From positions 62,001-126,000 of the forward strand of contig JAODTK010000888.1 of the NCBI GenBank assembly GCA_026419785.1: a stretch of DNA of 64,000 nt. The letters are read 5' to 3'. The number at the start of each line of letters is the position of its first letter. Position 1 is the first letter of the stretch. A program made the translations under genes and the position numbers. Origin of the DNA: Sclerodactyla briareus (lineage: Eukaryota; Echinodermata; Holothuroidea; Dendrochirotida; Sclerodactylidae). Positions 35,801 to 48,399 of this stretch are shown here, piece by piece. Below the pieces are notes generated by a model that was given only the letters and a program-made list of their open reading frames with translations, did no database searches and was not told the origin of the DNA.

Positions 35801-38800
35801 ACTGTGCAATAGCACATGAATTCACTGAAACATTGAGAAGGGCGACTGTGGGTACTGTTTCAGACTGAATTCTGCCGAGGTGGAAGAAAAAGACCACTGT
35901 GTTATGGGGGGTCAGTCGAGGTTAGGAAACGAGCAAACGGAAGAACGCTTGACCGTGGGATTTCAAATGAACGAAACATGTAGTCAGGTCCGGAGCGCAG
36001 CCAGTGGAGTGGGTCCGGGTAATAGTGAAGTCCCCCCCCCACCTCCCCCAGGAGCTTCTTGCACATCCTCAACAACCGACATCGTGCCCACCCCACCACT
36101 TTAACCAGGCAGTGGTTACGAGTTTGGTTAGGTTCATTTCGATGTGGGTTGCAGAGATGTACCGTACCAACGAACTAACAATGTTTGCCAGGCGTTGGAC
36201 AAGATCATGAAAGGATTAACTCGTTCAGACATTTATACTCGCAACACAGAACCCTCGTAATCAATGTTGTTCACAATTCACAGTGCACACATGTTGTCAT
36301 GGTAGCAGCCCGCCACGGAAAACATGTAAAACCAAAAGCATTTGTACAATGTAACCTAGTATATCTACTCCTATAAATAAAAAATCAGTGCAATAACAGT
36401 GACTGCACGCGCGAATTGTCAGCTGTGCGCGCTCATGGAGCTTATTATATTAACTGAGAGGACCATCAGAGCGCGTATTGGGTGCCCTGTCCAAATTTCC
36501 GTCAGAGGACACAAACTCGAAGTGAAGCGGCACCCTATTGAGTGTAACATCTAAAACACAGTCGGTTTGTTAACTCTCTATCCGCGAATTTCTTCGACCA
36601 GAGAGCCCCGAAAATCCGTCTTTGCTCATAGTCAAGAATGGTATATCATAGGCAAAGATTTCGGCAACATCTTCAGTGAGTGTTACCCGTTTCAGAAAAC
36701 GCGGGGAAAATCAGAGATCTATTACGGAAGCAGAGAAAACAACATGATTAAATTCGGGGAATTACGAATCGATTTGCGGTTGGCAGACTTCACCATCTAG
36801 GCGTGAAATATGACATCACGGAGGGAACTAGAGAGCTTAATAATGAAGCTCGAATTAAAGAGGCTGTCAAACGGAAAAACTATTCATTATTCTGATGAAA
36901 AAGCGATAACCATGTCGCCCGAATCACATGTCACTATAGCACTTACTATAATTGAGGGCGCTGTCACAGGTAGCAAAACAGGGTTTCACACTGACTTCGG
37001 TTTTCTATAGGGAGCTTCGGTACAGCATGTCCGGGGGCTTGTGCGCCGCTGCGCTTTAGACACCAGGGTTTGCCAAACGGCCTTTTTGCGGCCAAAATTC
37101 CGGGAATTTTGGCCGGAGGGAAACATGACTTCACGAGAGTAAAAAAATCAATCAATTTTCCAATATTGAGATAGGCCAGTGTGGTCCAGGGTTTTTTAAA
37201 TTTTGTCTAACAATGTTCTTAAAAGATTTCATCTATCCCAACATGCAATTCCCGTCTAGAATTTTAGTTTAACAATACCGGCTGAAAATTTGGCCGAAAA
37301 ATTTCAATCTCACGGCCAAATTTGGCCGTGAAAACTAAAACAGAACCTGGAACCCTGCTTCCGCAACAGTTGCAGCGCATATATGTCAGTAGAGTCGTGC
37401 GCTCGCCCGAAGCCAAGCCCCACAGTATGGACGCGCGCACACACCGTAAGTTGGAAAATAGTATCGTGTGTATAAAATAGTTACGTTTAGTAGGGTGTTT
37501 TCTTTAAAACTGCATGGTGTTATAGTTAGGACTCGACGGAGGCAGGATTTGATATATATTATTTATATATAGTCTTTCGAAATGGAAACAGAATGATCTA
37601 CGTCACATGTTCAGGGCAGTGTCTATAATTCATTCAATAAATGTCATGCCTGACTGGGGTGGGGGGCAAACGAAGAATAACTGGACCCGTAGTGTGAAGT
37701 TTACTTTGTAGCTATACTATAGACCAACTTTAGTGTACTTTTGTACAATGAAATCATATTTCTTCACATGGTTGTACGCACTTGTACCACTGACCTGAAT
37801 GTTAATAGTAAACAGACAGGTAAGGTGGGTTGTAGTGTAGGCTACTGGTATGTCACTATCGTTTGTAGTGGGGACTTAGTTGTACGTTGTATACCGCGTA
37901 TTCATGCTAAATTGTCATGTAGGCCTCGTAGGACTAGGACTAGTACTAGGAGGCAGTCTACAGGAAGGCAGGTGTATTAAAATAATAAGGCAGCTTGTTT
38001 CGTAGCCTCGGCACCGAGGCCTAATATTTAGGCTGCATGGACCCCCAAAATGTCAGAGGATGATGACAAATGATTTTGATGAAAAATGGTGAGCTTTATT
38101 CGAAGATGATGACACTAAATTATTGGGCTATGGATGAGGCCTAGCCTAGACCCCCGCCTGAGCATATCAAAACCATGCCTTGTTAGGGGGGGTTTGCCCA
38201 GTTATTACTTAATATTGTTAGTTCATGAGTTTTTTAAATGACCACTTATTGTTAAGAAAATACATAATAAGGCCTGGCTAAAAACAATACAATAAGGAAT
38301 TATTAATATTATTATTCTTTATCGTGGTACAGAACGATGCTGAAAATAAGGAGGAGGTTGGTTTTTTTTGGAATTGTAAGTAATAGCTATGTATACCCCA
38401 AGTGGATTCAACTTCAAAATCGTGTATCCCAAAAGTTTTCTTACTGTTTTGAAAGGGCTGTAGAACTTAGAAGAAGTTGTTCCCCATTCGAAAGCATTTT
38501 TAACAAGTGAAACGGAAGGTTAAAGAATTGGAAGAAAAGTTGACAATTGGATCCGAAAAAAGCTGGGAGAGGACCTACTTATGGGAAACATGTTTATTTT
38601 CTCACTTTCCTGCCTAGTTGAATCAGGGCCTAAATGGCTAGGCTAGGATGGAAAAGTTGGAATTGACCGCATAACGCGACCTTCATTGTAGGGGAACTGG
38701 ATTAGATATTTATTGGCGAGAAAAAAAAAAGTACGTCGAGGCCAATGCTGATAATCAGGTTGATTTGAAAAATAGGTGTGATTTTAATATGGAACTCGAG

Positions 38801-40835
38801 GGTCAGGAAATCAACCCAGGAGGCCCAAATGCTTGGGCTTGTCTAATTAGCCTAGCTAGTTTTAGTGATATTTCGATGAAAATCATGTCTCATTGTCCAG
38901 CCTAATCACCCATCCACGTAGGCTCCATATTTGTTCTGGAGATCAATTGGTACTAGCGATAAGGCCTCTAGGCCTAGCCTCTTAGGCTCTACAAGAAATG
39001 TCCGCAGTATAACCCTAGGCTACGCGCTTCTCGTTACATACGAAAAAGCGGCTAGCCTAACCAGAATCTATCGGCTCAATTGCCCATTTTTTCGCACTTC
39101 GTTTGGGGCGATTGCAACCAAAATAGCAACCGTCAAACTTCAATTCTACATTATTCGAAACAAAACATAGGAACATATGTATCATAACCCCGTACCGCCC
39201 ACGTTATCTCAACTAATTTTACTGTTACATTATTACAGTCATTTCTTTCTTACCCGCACTGAAAAATGCTCCGCCAACCCAATCTGTGGCTGCTTGGCAG
39301 GGAATTCACACGCTCCCGTTTCTCAAAAGTCGGCCCCGCCCGAACACAAAGTTCACATGTTGAATTTTGTGGGCAAGCCAAAAATTGTCGCATGCGACAA
39401 AAAGTTCAACATAATTGCGTGTACCACGGTACGACAAGATCGGGCCGGATTTTCTAAGAAATCGCATGCGATTTTAGTCGCGGCCGACTTTTTTCGCCGA
39501 CATGGAAAGAGCATTTACACGTTGCGAACCAAAAGCGGGCCGAAACGTCGGTGGCGAAAAACTGTACCGTTTGGTGAATAGCCTTTACACTCCCTCTCTG
39601 AATCCAAACCGTTCATCTCTTGTATGACTATATTAACCGCTCCTCACTATCTTTCCCTTCTTTGCAAACTTCATCCTGGAATGACACTTTCAAACCCGTG
39701 TCTCATAAACTTAAATCGATCAACTTTGGTTTTAATGCGACCAGTTCTACCCGAAGTAGCTATCATTTGCCCGTCATAGTTGGAATAACATAATACTTCC
39801 ATAGCTGTACCACTACAGGGATGTCGGAGACAGTGGCATTGTTTACCTTCTGACTTATTCCAGGAAGCGTGGCGCCCTCATTAGCAACACCTTCACATGA
39901 GTAATGCAACAACTAATTACAATATCACAAATGAGACATGAGTTTTTTCTCAACAACCCTTGCTGCATTTACCACATTTGTCATATTTATTATCTATAGT
40001 AGAAGCCATAATAAGGTAGCATGAGTGATAAGCAATCAAGTTGGACTTCAAACACCAATGAAACAAACAATAACAGATGTAGACACACTAGTACCTCTAG
40101 TGAGTTATGCTAATTCAACTAGAAAAACCATATACCAGCATAATATTCTTCACAGGGATCTCCAAAAATTAGGCCATCCGCCACTGAAAGCTCTTTTCTT
40201 CTACTATGTACAACACAACATTTCAACACACTCCATACATCCATTGTACTGCAAGATATTCACCGTTTCAAGGCACATATTGAAATTAGAAACGGCGGTG
40301 AAAATATTGACCGAGCGAGCATTTTCCAAGAATTTAGTGATCTTCACAGTTTGAAGTCAATGTGAACAGAAATCCATGCGTTTTAGGCCAGAAAGGTACA
40401 TTCAATTGGCTTCCTGCAATAAGGGCCCCTATTGACGCTACCTGGTGCATTGACTGATGATAAGGTACATTATTAATCATTAAGGAAACCTGAAGTTCGT
40501 AATGGAGAATACCATATGAAGGACAGATGGAAAAGTATGGAACAGGTACTTCGGCAAACTGTCCTCAGATCGATGGACATTAATCCGAATCAGGTCAATA
40601 GCTTCCTGATATTTTTTATGGAATACATGCCGAGCAGAGAATGAGAACCTATCGAGTATGGCTATGGGTGCTGGATACTGTCACGTTTGTTCTGTGAAGG
40701 TCACTTTTGTGGTAAAAATAAAGCAAGTGTGAAAATAAATATTTGGCGACCTGATTGTGGCCTGGGCAACACCTGGTAGATCAGGCTCCTGTGTGGTATA
40801 TGGGCACCTTAGAATGAGTACACGCGCCCATACTC
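32890..40835. other. Unassigned 8 kb with scattered palindromes and homopolymers
   Basis: No gene could be assigned. Open frames at 33450-33803 and 33680-34081 (plus, 117 and 133 codons), 36567-36800, 39177-39581 and 40025-40354 carry no motif I recognise. The 177-codon frame at 34658-35191 (minus) crosses an 11-nt homopolymer and is judged spurious. C runs lie at 34381-34389 and 35642-35653. Palindrome clusters at 37.1-37.4 and 39.3-39.5 kb are listed separately. About 37.9-39.0 kb is rich in AGGCCTA-like words. Confidence 0.45.
37064..37357. mobile_element. Candidate palindrome-rich MITE (hAT-style ends)
   Basis: The segment begins CAGGGTTTGCC and ends GGAACCCTG, so 7 bp are inverted at the ends. 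It contains two strong palindromes: GGCCAAAATTCC/GGAATTTTGGCC around one base (37090-37114) and CACGGCCAAATTTGGCCGTG (37311-37330). A second CAGGGTT lies at 37187. Flanking 8-mers do not match, so there is no target duplication to confirm the borders. Confidence 0.4.
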
Positions 40836-40839
40836 TGGG

Positions 40840-41500
40840 TCTGGGTCATGCTGGTAAGGTAGTCTTAGGTCAACAGAGATCAAAGTATCAAACAAATTTG
40901 AGAACCACGATGAATCTGGAATGTTAAGTCCCATGTATGCAGCCCCTTATAGGAGTACAATGATCCTATTGTGTATTGGGTAGGCAGGAAGTCAGTTGCA
41001 GGGAAAATTGGAAATTATGGAAAAATGGATATTGATTTGCCAGTTTCGGCTTGCGAACAGGTTAACCCAACCCGCCTGGATGGATCGAGATCAGACAAGG
41101 TATGCGGGGGGGGGCGGGGGGGGGGGGGGGTGTGGGTGGGTGGGGGGGGGTGGGGGGGGTGCGGGTTCCAATGAGTGAATAAACCATAATGCTTCGGCGT
41201 TAGTCAAAAAGTATTCTGAGTAAGAAAGTGAAACCCGGGACTATGATAAGTCGGGGAATATTATCATGACCGAACGAGGGATTGTGAAGAGATCGATGTT
41301 CTGGCTTAATTAAAGCTTGTAAACGCATACCCCAAACTGGATGGATGATGTTCCTACTTGGAATGTGTGGTACCCCATAGTGAGTGACATGATTTTCTGT
41401 CCTAGGTTAAGTCTGAGTCTTTACAAACGACCTAATCGTAATCATGATCAGGTCGACAATGCTCAGTTTTATCGGGATTAGTCAAGGAATCACTGAGCCA
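40840..41500 (+). repeat. AGGTCA-type repeats with embedded G-rich tract
   Basis: GTCTTAGGTCAACAGAGATC (40861) and later the words ACTGGATGGATGATG and GTCCTAGGTTAAGTCTGAG mark diverged AGGTCA-type units. A G-rich tract with runs of 9, 15, 9 and 8 lies at 41106-41159. The frames through it are spurious. Confidence 0.65.
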
Positions 41501-42727
41501 CCATTCCACTTTCGGGCAACCATTTGAGGGACCGGCCGGACCAAGTTATATTGCAAATTAGCCCATGGGCTAAGGACAGACGTGGTTTTTAATGACAATA
41601 TTGTAATGTGTTTGAGGGTTGTAGGGATTTTAGGATGTGATATTTTTCAAGCGGGTAACAATGTTTATTCAAGCAGAGAGAGTACAAAACAAAACAATTG
41701 TGGTATAGTGTAACCACAGAATCCCGGAAATGATCATCGGAGGCGTAGCCATTTTTTCAAATCATCAAACTGTGTGATTGGAGCATTAATCGTTTAAGGC
41801 ATTACATAGAACGAATTTCAAGTAGGCTTGGGATATACTTTTTGGGGGAAAGGACTGGCGCCCCTTATCCCCGTAGACCCGCACCTGGTTGTCCGGAGTC
41901 GAGGTGCGTGCGAAAATGTGATAACGGTTTGAATAGGAACGGCAGGAGGCTAGCGTTTATGGTCAGAGTTGCAATTTGGTTTTTGGTACATAAAACGGTA
42001 ATTTCCGCGGGCCGAATCCCCTACATTGACGAACCGGAACAGGCAAAAAAAACATGACAAAAACGCTCACAATTGCCATATGTTTTTAAGTGAAGTACTC
42101 TCTATAGAGTCCCCTGCTGAGTAGAATTGCTCCGACATACTCAATAGTACGGACTGTCATCACTCTGGGTAGCAGGACTCGTAGTCTGAGCATCAATCCC
42201 CAACCAGAGAATGCTCGTTAGAAAGCCGTCCATGGACCTTTCGCAAATGCTTCTCGCCAATGCATTGTGGTCTCAGGGGGCAAAGTAGCAATCTATGGAA
42301 GGCCAAATAGGACTATCAGCAGATAAAAATGATTTTTCATGTCGCGAATTAGACATTTAGTCAGATCTGTCGATAATTGTAAAAAATGATCGGACAACAT
42401 ACTAAATTTGAGAGAATATGCACGGCGATTGAGAAAAGATACTTGAAATTACAAGTTTTCCATAAATGCTAACACAAATTGCCCCCTGGAGTATACCAGC
42501 ATGCATCGAAACTATCCCACAATGCACCGCAACAAGTATTTGCGCAAAAGGCTAATGACGTCTTACATACTTGACTAGGATATCCACAGAGGAATGGGAG
42601 ACGTAATATTCCAAACAAAAGTATTGTTACCAAACATACAGATTGCCTCCCTGATTCTGGAAGAGATGTTGGCGTAGAGGCTTAACTTCCGAATCGAATG
42701 TTCATGGTATCATTATATATGCTCGAT

Positions 42728-42729
<2 letters not shown>
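41501..42729. other. Unassigned stretch
   Basis: No gene or repeat family recognised. The 71-codon frame at 41842-42057 is unassigned. Confidence 0.5.

Positions 42730-42786
<57 letters not shown>
42730..42786 (-). repeat. 57-nt poly(T) run
   Basis: Fifty-seven consecutive T. It could be the poly(A) tail of a minus-strand retroposed sequence, a simple-sequence expansion, or an assembly artefact. No recognisable retroposon body adjoins it. Confidence 0.95.
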
Positions 42787-42787
<1 letters not shown>

Positions 42788-43139
42788 TTCAACTGACCAT
42801 AGGATAGTACTGTAAAGTTATACACAATTGCCGTAAATACTCCAATCTGATGACTGAGTCAGGTGCCAAGCTGACGTGATTAATGGCGTTAATGTACGGT
42901 GTGTGTGCTCGGCGCTAAAGCACGTAGATCGGCACGGACGATTAACTAGTGTATGAATTTTCATTGTTGTGGCAAGGTGTAAACAACGCTTACAGAAGAA
43001 CGCGCTCCTCGCGTATTGGTTCTAGGTGAAGGGATCCATAGCGCATTGTATGTCACGGAATGAGCACGATACCAGCGCCACCAAACGTAACATTCAAAAA
43101 GTTTATGGTTGGCCGTGTGGGTCAGAACGCATAAAGGCT

Positions 43140-43391
43140 ACGCGTTACTATGAAGGCTTACGCGTCGACGATTATAGTACGCGTAAATATTCTCCATGAG
43201 TTAGAGAATATAGCTCTGATGGAACATAGTATGCCTCCATTTGTTTTACCCTTACTGTGCCTGTCAACGTGTTGTTCTCCAAACTGTTGTATTATTAAAC
43301 TAAGCCAGGGGGACTCCCCCTAATACAACCAATCAAGGGTTTAGTACGCGTAAAACGCTTCTCTTACGCGTAAAAATAGTCGTTTACGCGA
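43140..43391. promoter_or_regulatory. Cluster of ACGCGT palindromes
   Basis: Five exact ACGCGT hexamers at 43140, 43160, 43179, 43346 and 43366, plus ACGCGA at 43386, in 252 bp. Most have the wider form TTACGCGTAA or TACGCGTAAA. Function is unknown. ACGCGT is the MCB box of yeast, but no such role is inferred here. Confidence 0.5.
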
Positions 43392-43694
43392 AATATCTCA
43401 CACCACGCCAAGGCAATCTGTTGATAAAGGCTCGGAAAAATGGAATCCAAATTCACCTAGGCCCCGGTAGTTACCGCCCTAGTTGGTTAAGTTCCGAGAT
43501 GAGATGCCCGCTGTGACAGTGGATATTGTCCGGGAGTCCGTCCATCCGATTGAAATTGGCGAACAATAAAGTATAGGTAAGCGGAACAACGACGGATGCT
43601 TATAACGGTCGTTCCAATCAACATTTAGGGCTGTATTATTCTAATATTGCCCCTTTTGACCCTTCTGGTTCAACTAGTGACGTCCAATCCTTTT

Positions 43695-43824
43695 TGTATG
43701 TATGTATGTATGTATGTATGTAGTATGTATGTATGTAGTATGTATGTATGTAGTATGTATGTATGTATGTATGTATTTATGTATTATGTATGTATGTATT
43801 ATGTATGTATGTATGTATGTATGT
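43695..43824. repeat. (GTAT)n microsatellite
   Basis: About 130 bp of (GTAT/ATGT)n with a few single-base interruptions. It is followed directly by GTGACGCCTGGATTGTGAAC, the start of an AGGTCA-type repeat, as (GT)n arrays are at 51.5 and 60.1 kb. The frames on both strands through it are by-products. Confidence 0.95.
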
Positions 43825-44460
43825 GACGCCTGGATTGTGAACACAGTAACTCGACCCACCAAACCATTGATAAATGAAACTCACATTCGGTATGTGGTTT
43901 CATAATAATGAGACATGATTCATGTTTTTTTCGGGTCAGGTCAAAGGTCATCTGAGGTCAACTTAGGTACATGTAATGAATCCTTGTGACCTAGAATTCC
44001 AGAGTCTTCATTTCGATCAGCCGAAATTTTGGTATCAAGCTTTCTATTGGGAGTCCTTGAGTAATTGCTATTTTGGTAAATTTTGGCTTGTGACCGGAGA
44101 ACTTCAACCCCACCGGGATAGATCAAACTCGAAATTGTGATTCCCCATGGTTTATAAAACCGATCGTTCTGGAGCCAGTGGCAAAGTTCATTTGAGGTCA
44201 ACATAGGTCGACGTCTGGAGATTCTTGTGAACAAGATAAGTACGGATAGAATGCTTGGTACGATCCGATATGGGATTTCATCCAGTGGTAGTATGTCTGA
44301 AGGGTCTGCTAACTTCAAGCAGCCCATCAGCTCAAAAAACATCACTGGTAAGACTCAGAGTTGGATTCAGAGAGGACATGATGGGTTGATCGTAGCTTCA
44401 AAAACGGAGGATGGTGTATACCTTCAGGAAGAGGGTGAAGATAAGTTACCGACATCACCG
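43825..44460 (+). repeat. AGGTCA-type repeat with exact DR1
   Basis: Starts GTGACGCC..TTGTGAACAC..AACTCGACCCACC. It then has AGGTCAAAGGTCA at 43938-43950, TTTGAGGTCAACATAGGTC at 44191, TTCTTGTGAACAAGATAA and GTACGATCCGATATGG. This follows the family consensus order: DR1 block, then 'CTTGTGAACACGATAA', then 'TTGGTCCGATC'. Confidence 0.85.
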
Positions 44461-44499
44461 CACTATATGTCGGTACGTCACTGGCCTGTTGGTTAACGC

Positions 44500-45235
44500 C
44501 ACCATTAGTCGGTGTTTCTCCGCCAGCTGAAGTACCCTGTCAACAAATATAGTCCCTAAAAAATGACATTAAAATGCAATTTTAAGCAATTCTGGATCCT
44601 GCCGGGTCCAACGTTGTCCTGCATTGGACAGGCCAATCGCGTCCTCGCAACACCAAGTACCAAGGATGCCGTTGGCCGGCCAGGCTCTCACCGACGCCCT
44701 AACCCCCCCATTTTTGACCACTTTGTAGATTGTTGGCTGGACCTGGGAACAAACTGATTTCCCGGCGACAGCACCGTTGGAGAAATCCCCAAAAGAGCCC
44801 TGCAAGCCGAGCGAAAATCTAAACGGTCAATGTACAGTGAATTGGAAGAGCCATGACAGGTATGAATTTCAGCTTTAAAATGGTGGGTGGGACATTCCTG
44901 GCGAAAACTTCTCCTGACCTCAGCAGCTCAATGAAGGGGTCTATTAAGTGTGTTAAGCAATGGCCGGATAAAGGGGAATGTTGTGACCGTTGTTTCAGCT
45001 CTGGTACAGGAGTGGGAGAGCGTCCCAGAGTGGTATGCTGGTGGAATTCGTTACACCGTGTACATGGTGATGGGAGACGTACAGGTTCAGGTCCAGCCGA
45101 GTGACTGGTGAAGTATTTCGCCGATGCTGTCCGGAGGGCTCCATCTTATATAAAATCCATTCAGAGCATTCTGAAGGGCCAGATAGAGTATTTAGCAAGG
45201 CCTGGACCTATGTCCTTGTTGAGTTCATCTGCTTT
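44500..45235 (+). repeat. Repeat module C, copy 1
   Basis: Colinear with 48400-49040. Shared landmarks: GGTGTT.CTCCGCCAGC (44512; 48421), ATAGTCCC, GCAATT..C.GATCC (44587; 48499), GGGTCCA.(C/G)GTTG, AAGTACCA, AACGGT.AA, AGTATGAAT-like text, CTTTAAAAT.GTGGGTGG and AGTGTGT. It follows an AGGTCA-type repeat. Open frames in it (44569-44805 minus; 44853-45104 plus) are not conserved in the other copy, so it is judged non-coding. Confidence 0.8.
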
Positions 45236-45389
45236 CTAATTGTGCCTTCAGATTGCTGAGGATATACTAGATATATGCTATTGCGCCTCTACAACTACTC
45301 CGGGGTACAATTGAACACCTTGGACCTGGTCCCTGTCCCGTGTTTATGAAGAGAGTTATTCTGGCGCATTTTAAACAGGGGCGCAGGGC

Positions 45390-48300
45390 ATATATATCAG
45401 ACTGCTAAGTGCTTCTGGTAGCTCCAGTCTTACAGTGTTTGATATGGATTGTCTTTTAGGCGTATTCTCACATTTGTTTTGCATAATCCCTTACCCTCGG
45501 ACATTGATTGTTAATGGAGGCTCATGCCACTAATGGTTATGTGACAGAAAAACTTCCCTGTTCAATGACGCAACGGATCTAATCCGCGTAGAAGAGATTT
45601 TACTGGCAACTGGACAGCCTGTCGGCCTGGGAATTAGCTTCTCGTGATAAAAAAAACCTGATAAATTAGTCAGATTCACAATTCACATTACTGGATTTAT
45701 CTCAGCATTGAATGGGAGTTTTTCCTGTCACGTGATCAGACATAGGCATCCAGTATACATGCATATGTAACCTTGTAAGTCAAGGTATCTGTATTCAAGG
45801 TATCTGTATATCAAGACTCAAAACCAAGCACGTGGCCAGATAACAACAGAATATTCCTCATAAAAACAGCTTGTTCAAATAAGTCAGGTGATATATCAAT
45901 CTAGAGAACATGTCGGGCTCAGTCCACTGCGTTACAGGATAGTGTAGCATCTGAACGCAAGTTCACCAGGTAGGCATACTTGACACGGTCAGTGGGTCGG
46001 ACTTAACTATGTAGCGCATCTGAAATAATATCACTATGTGCGCATCCGAAAAGAATATACTATGTGTTACCAAATGAAGATATATGAATATACAAAAGTA
46101 TATACTATGTGCGCATCCGAAAAGTATCGATATCACTTCGATCCTACTATTTGGGGAACAATATTAAATCTCATTTTGCCCGAGGCCTAGGTTCTTCCTA
46201 TAAGGCATGCAGTTAATGGATATTCTGTTTGATAGCCGTCTGAATAATGCGTAAATTAAAGTGCTAGTACAATATATACGAGTGAACATGTTCCGAGCTG
46301 TTCTACACGCCCATGCAAAGGAGAGCTATGCCAGAAAGGACAACAAATATGTATTTCGACGGCCGTCGTATATAACTTCATTCACATCATTTCAAATCAC
46401 AAGGAAACTGCACAAACTGTATTTCTTCTCCTGCGTTGGACCCCCTTTATGAACTGAGGCTAACCTGTGAGCATGTGTCTGATTGATATAGGCTAGATGC
46501 CTTCCACAAATACTGGCATGTGTAAATAGGCGAACACACCAAACCAGTAGCATGGTCTGGTAGTCGTGTTGTGAATTCTCTCATTCTTTTGTTTTTCTTA
46601 GATTATGGTATACTTTTTTCGATGCTCAAAACATTCATCAATTACAATTGTCTCAGCATCTTTGGGAAAATTGTGTCTCTAAGTTCAATCGCCCAGGATA
46701 AGTAATTTGGGGTAGATATAAATTGGGCAACGTCAAAAAAGCCAGATCAACTGCGATTTGTAGAAACAGTGTTAGCCATTTAACGGCCTCAGGCTATGGT
46801 TCCATTGATGCGTATGCGGGTCCGGTACGCTGTGACAATGGCGAATTCCCGTGCACTGAATGGGGCCAGTGTCCTAAATATATTCTCATGGTAATTTTCA
46901 AAGATAGATAGTGGTTCCACAAATGCGAAACAATTCTTAATGAAAGCAAACCAACACTGAATAAGAATAGGCTCGCATACAATGCGTATAACAGATGCAT
47001 CTCACTGCCAGTTTCTATAGATAATCTTCCTCAAAAAGCCTATCAGCGACAATATGCACGAGCTTCTGCATTCTTGTCTTATCGCAATAAACTATTGTGT
47101 TCTCTTCTGGAACGAACGTTCGTTTCCCTGTTTATTCGCATCTCAGACACGCATATACGCAACAATGGGATCTCAGCCTTGAGCTGCTCTCACTAGGCAA
47201 GCAAATGCGCGAATCAGCGAGACAGACTGCTTTTCTCTTCTTCCGGTTTTCCTCAGTATCCTATTTTGTCGCAAGATAGTCAAATCGGATAATCGTTTTA
47301 AATTGCGGTCGTGACCATTATTGGATACCTGGTGACAATTCGAATGCCTGCGAATATATCACTACTATGGAACACTGTTACTGACATTCCAGTATGGTGC
47401 TGCAAAATAGGCATATCGTACCAAATACATCGTGCAATTTCCTTTTTTCCGGCCTTTTTACATAGGCATTTATAGTCTGTATTGCAATTCTAACTGCGTC
47501 ACATGTTCGAATAGTCGACTCAGATAGATTGTTGGAGCGAATTAGAGCCTAATCGGTGGGACTTCCCTCCTAGTTTCGAATTCTCCGCACTCGGGTTGCG
47601 TAGACACAACCGAGGAGTCGACCAAGCCGAAAAATATATATTTGTGGCCTCTTTTCGTCCCACACCGCACAATAAACAATGAAATAATAAGCACCAAAAC
47701 AATGGACAATAAACCAAAACTACTGATTAAGTGTCATTCCTTCCCGCGAATTTTATTTCGCTAATCGCGGGTCCAATCAATCTGGCTATCCGCCTGGTGT
47801 TTCGCTGATTCGCCCCATTCGCGCGCCTAGTGAAAGCAGCTTGATTTAGTAACCTCGATTCATTGGGGCATAAGCTTCATGGTGCCAAAAATTGAAGGAT
47901 TATCTAACGTATCGTATTATCGCATGGACGTGAATGATGCGCGTATTCCATTCGGGGAATACAGCCGGATACTATCTGGTGCGATTCCTGACGACAGGTT
48001 GACGCGATATCGAAAGGTACGTATAATCTCTCCGAGGACCCGGTAAATACCTGATTGTTTGGTGAGTTCAAGGTGTTAGAGCCTTTTTCAATTCCAATGA
48101 CCTCCATATACCCACTGATAGCGTAATTTAGAAACAATAGGACAGTTGGCGGAACAGAGGGCATACTCTGCTGTGCATATGCTGGGAAGTATGAAACGTA
48201 ATAGAGCTGTGCGCCTGGGTGTACTCTGAAAAATATGCACATATACGGTGGAAACGTCGTATCAATTCAATATTCCGTATAGAATAACCTCAATTAAAAT

Positions 48301-48390
48301 TCACAATGTAGCTGATAGGAAAATGCAGTGGTCCAATTAACAGGCAAGTTCTTTCTTCGCAATTTCTAGAACCTTACAACACATCACCAG
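45390..48390. other. Unassigned 3 kb
   Basis: No gene assigned. One small direct repeat is seen: CTATGTGCGCATCCGAAAAG at about 46033 and again at 46106 (spacing 73 bp). The 112-codon minus frame at 47904-48242 has no known motif. Confidence 0.5.
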
Positions 48391-48399
48391 AACTATGAG

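Noticed and set aside
43674..43905. Tyr/Met/Cys/Val-rich and Thr/His/Ile-rich ORFs on both strands
   Set aside because: They are translations of the (GTAT)n microsatellite.
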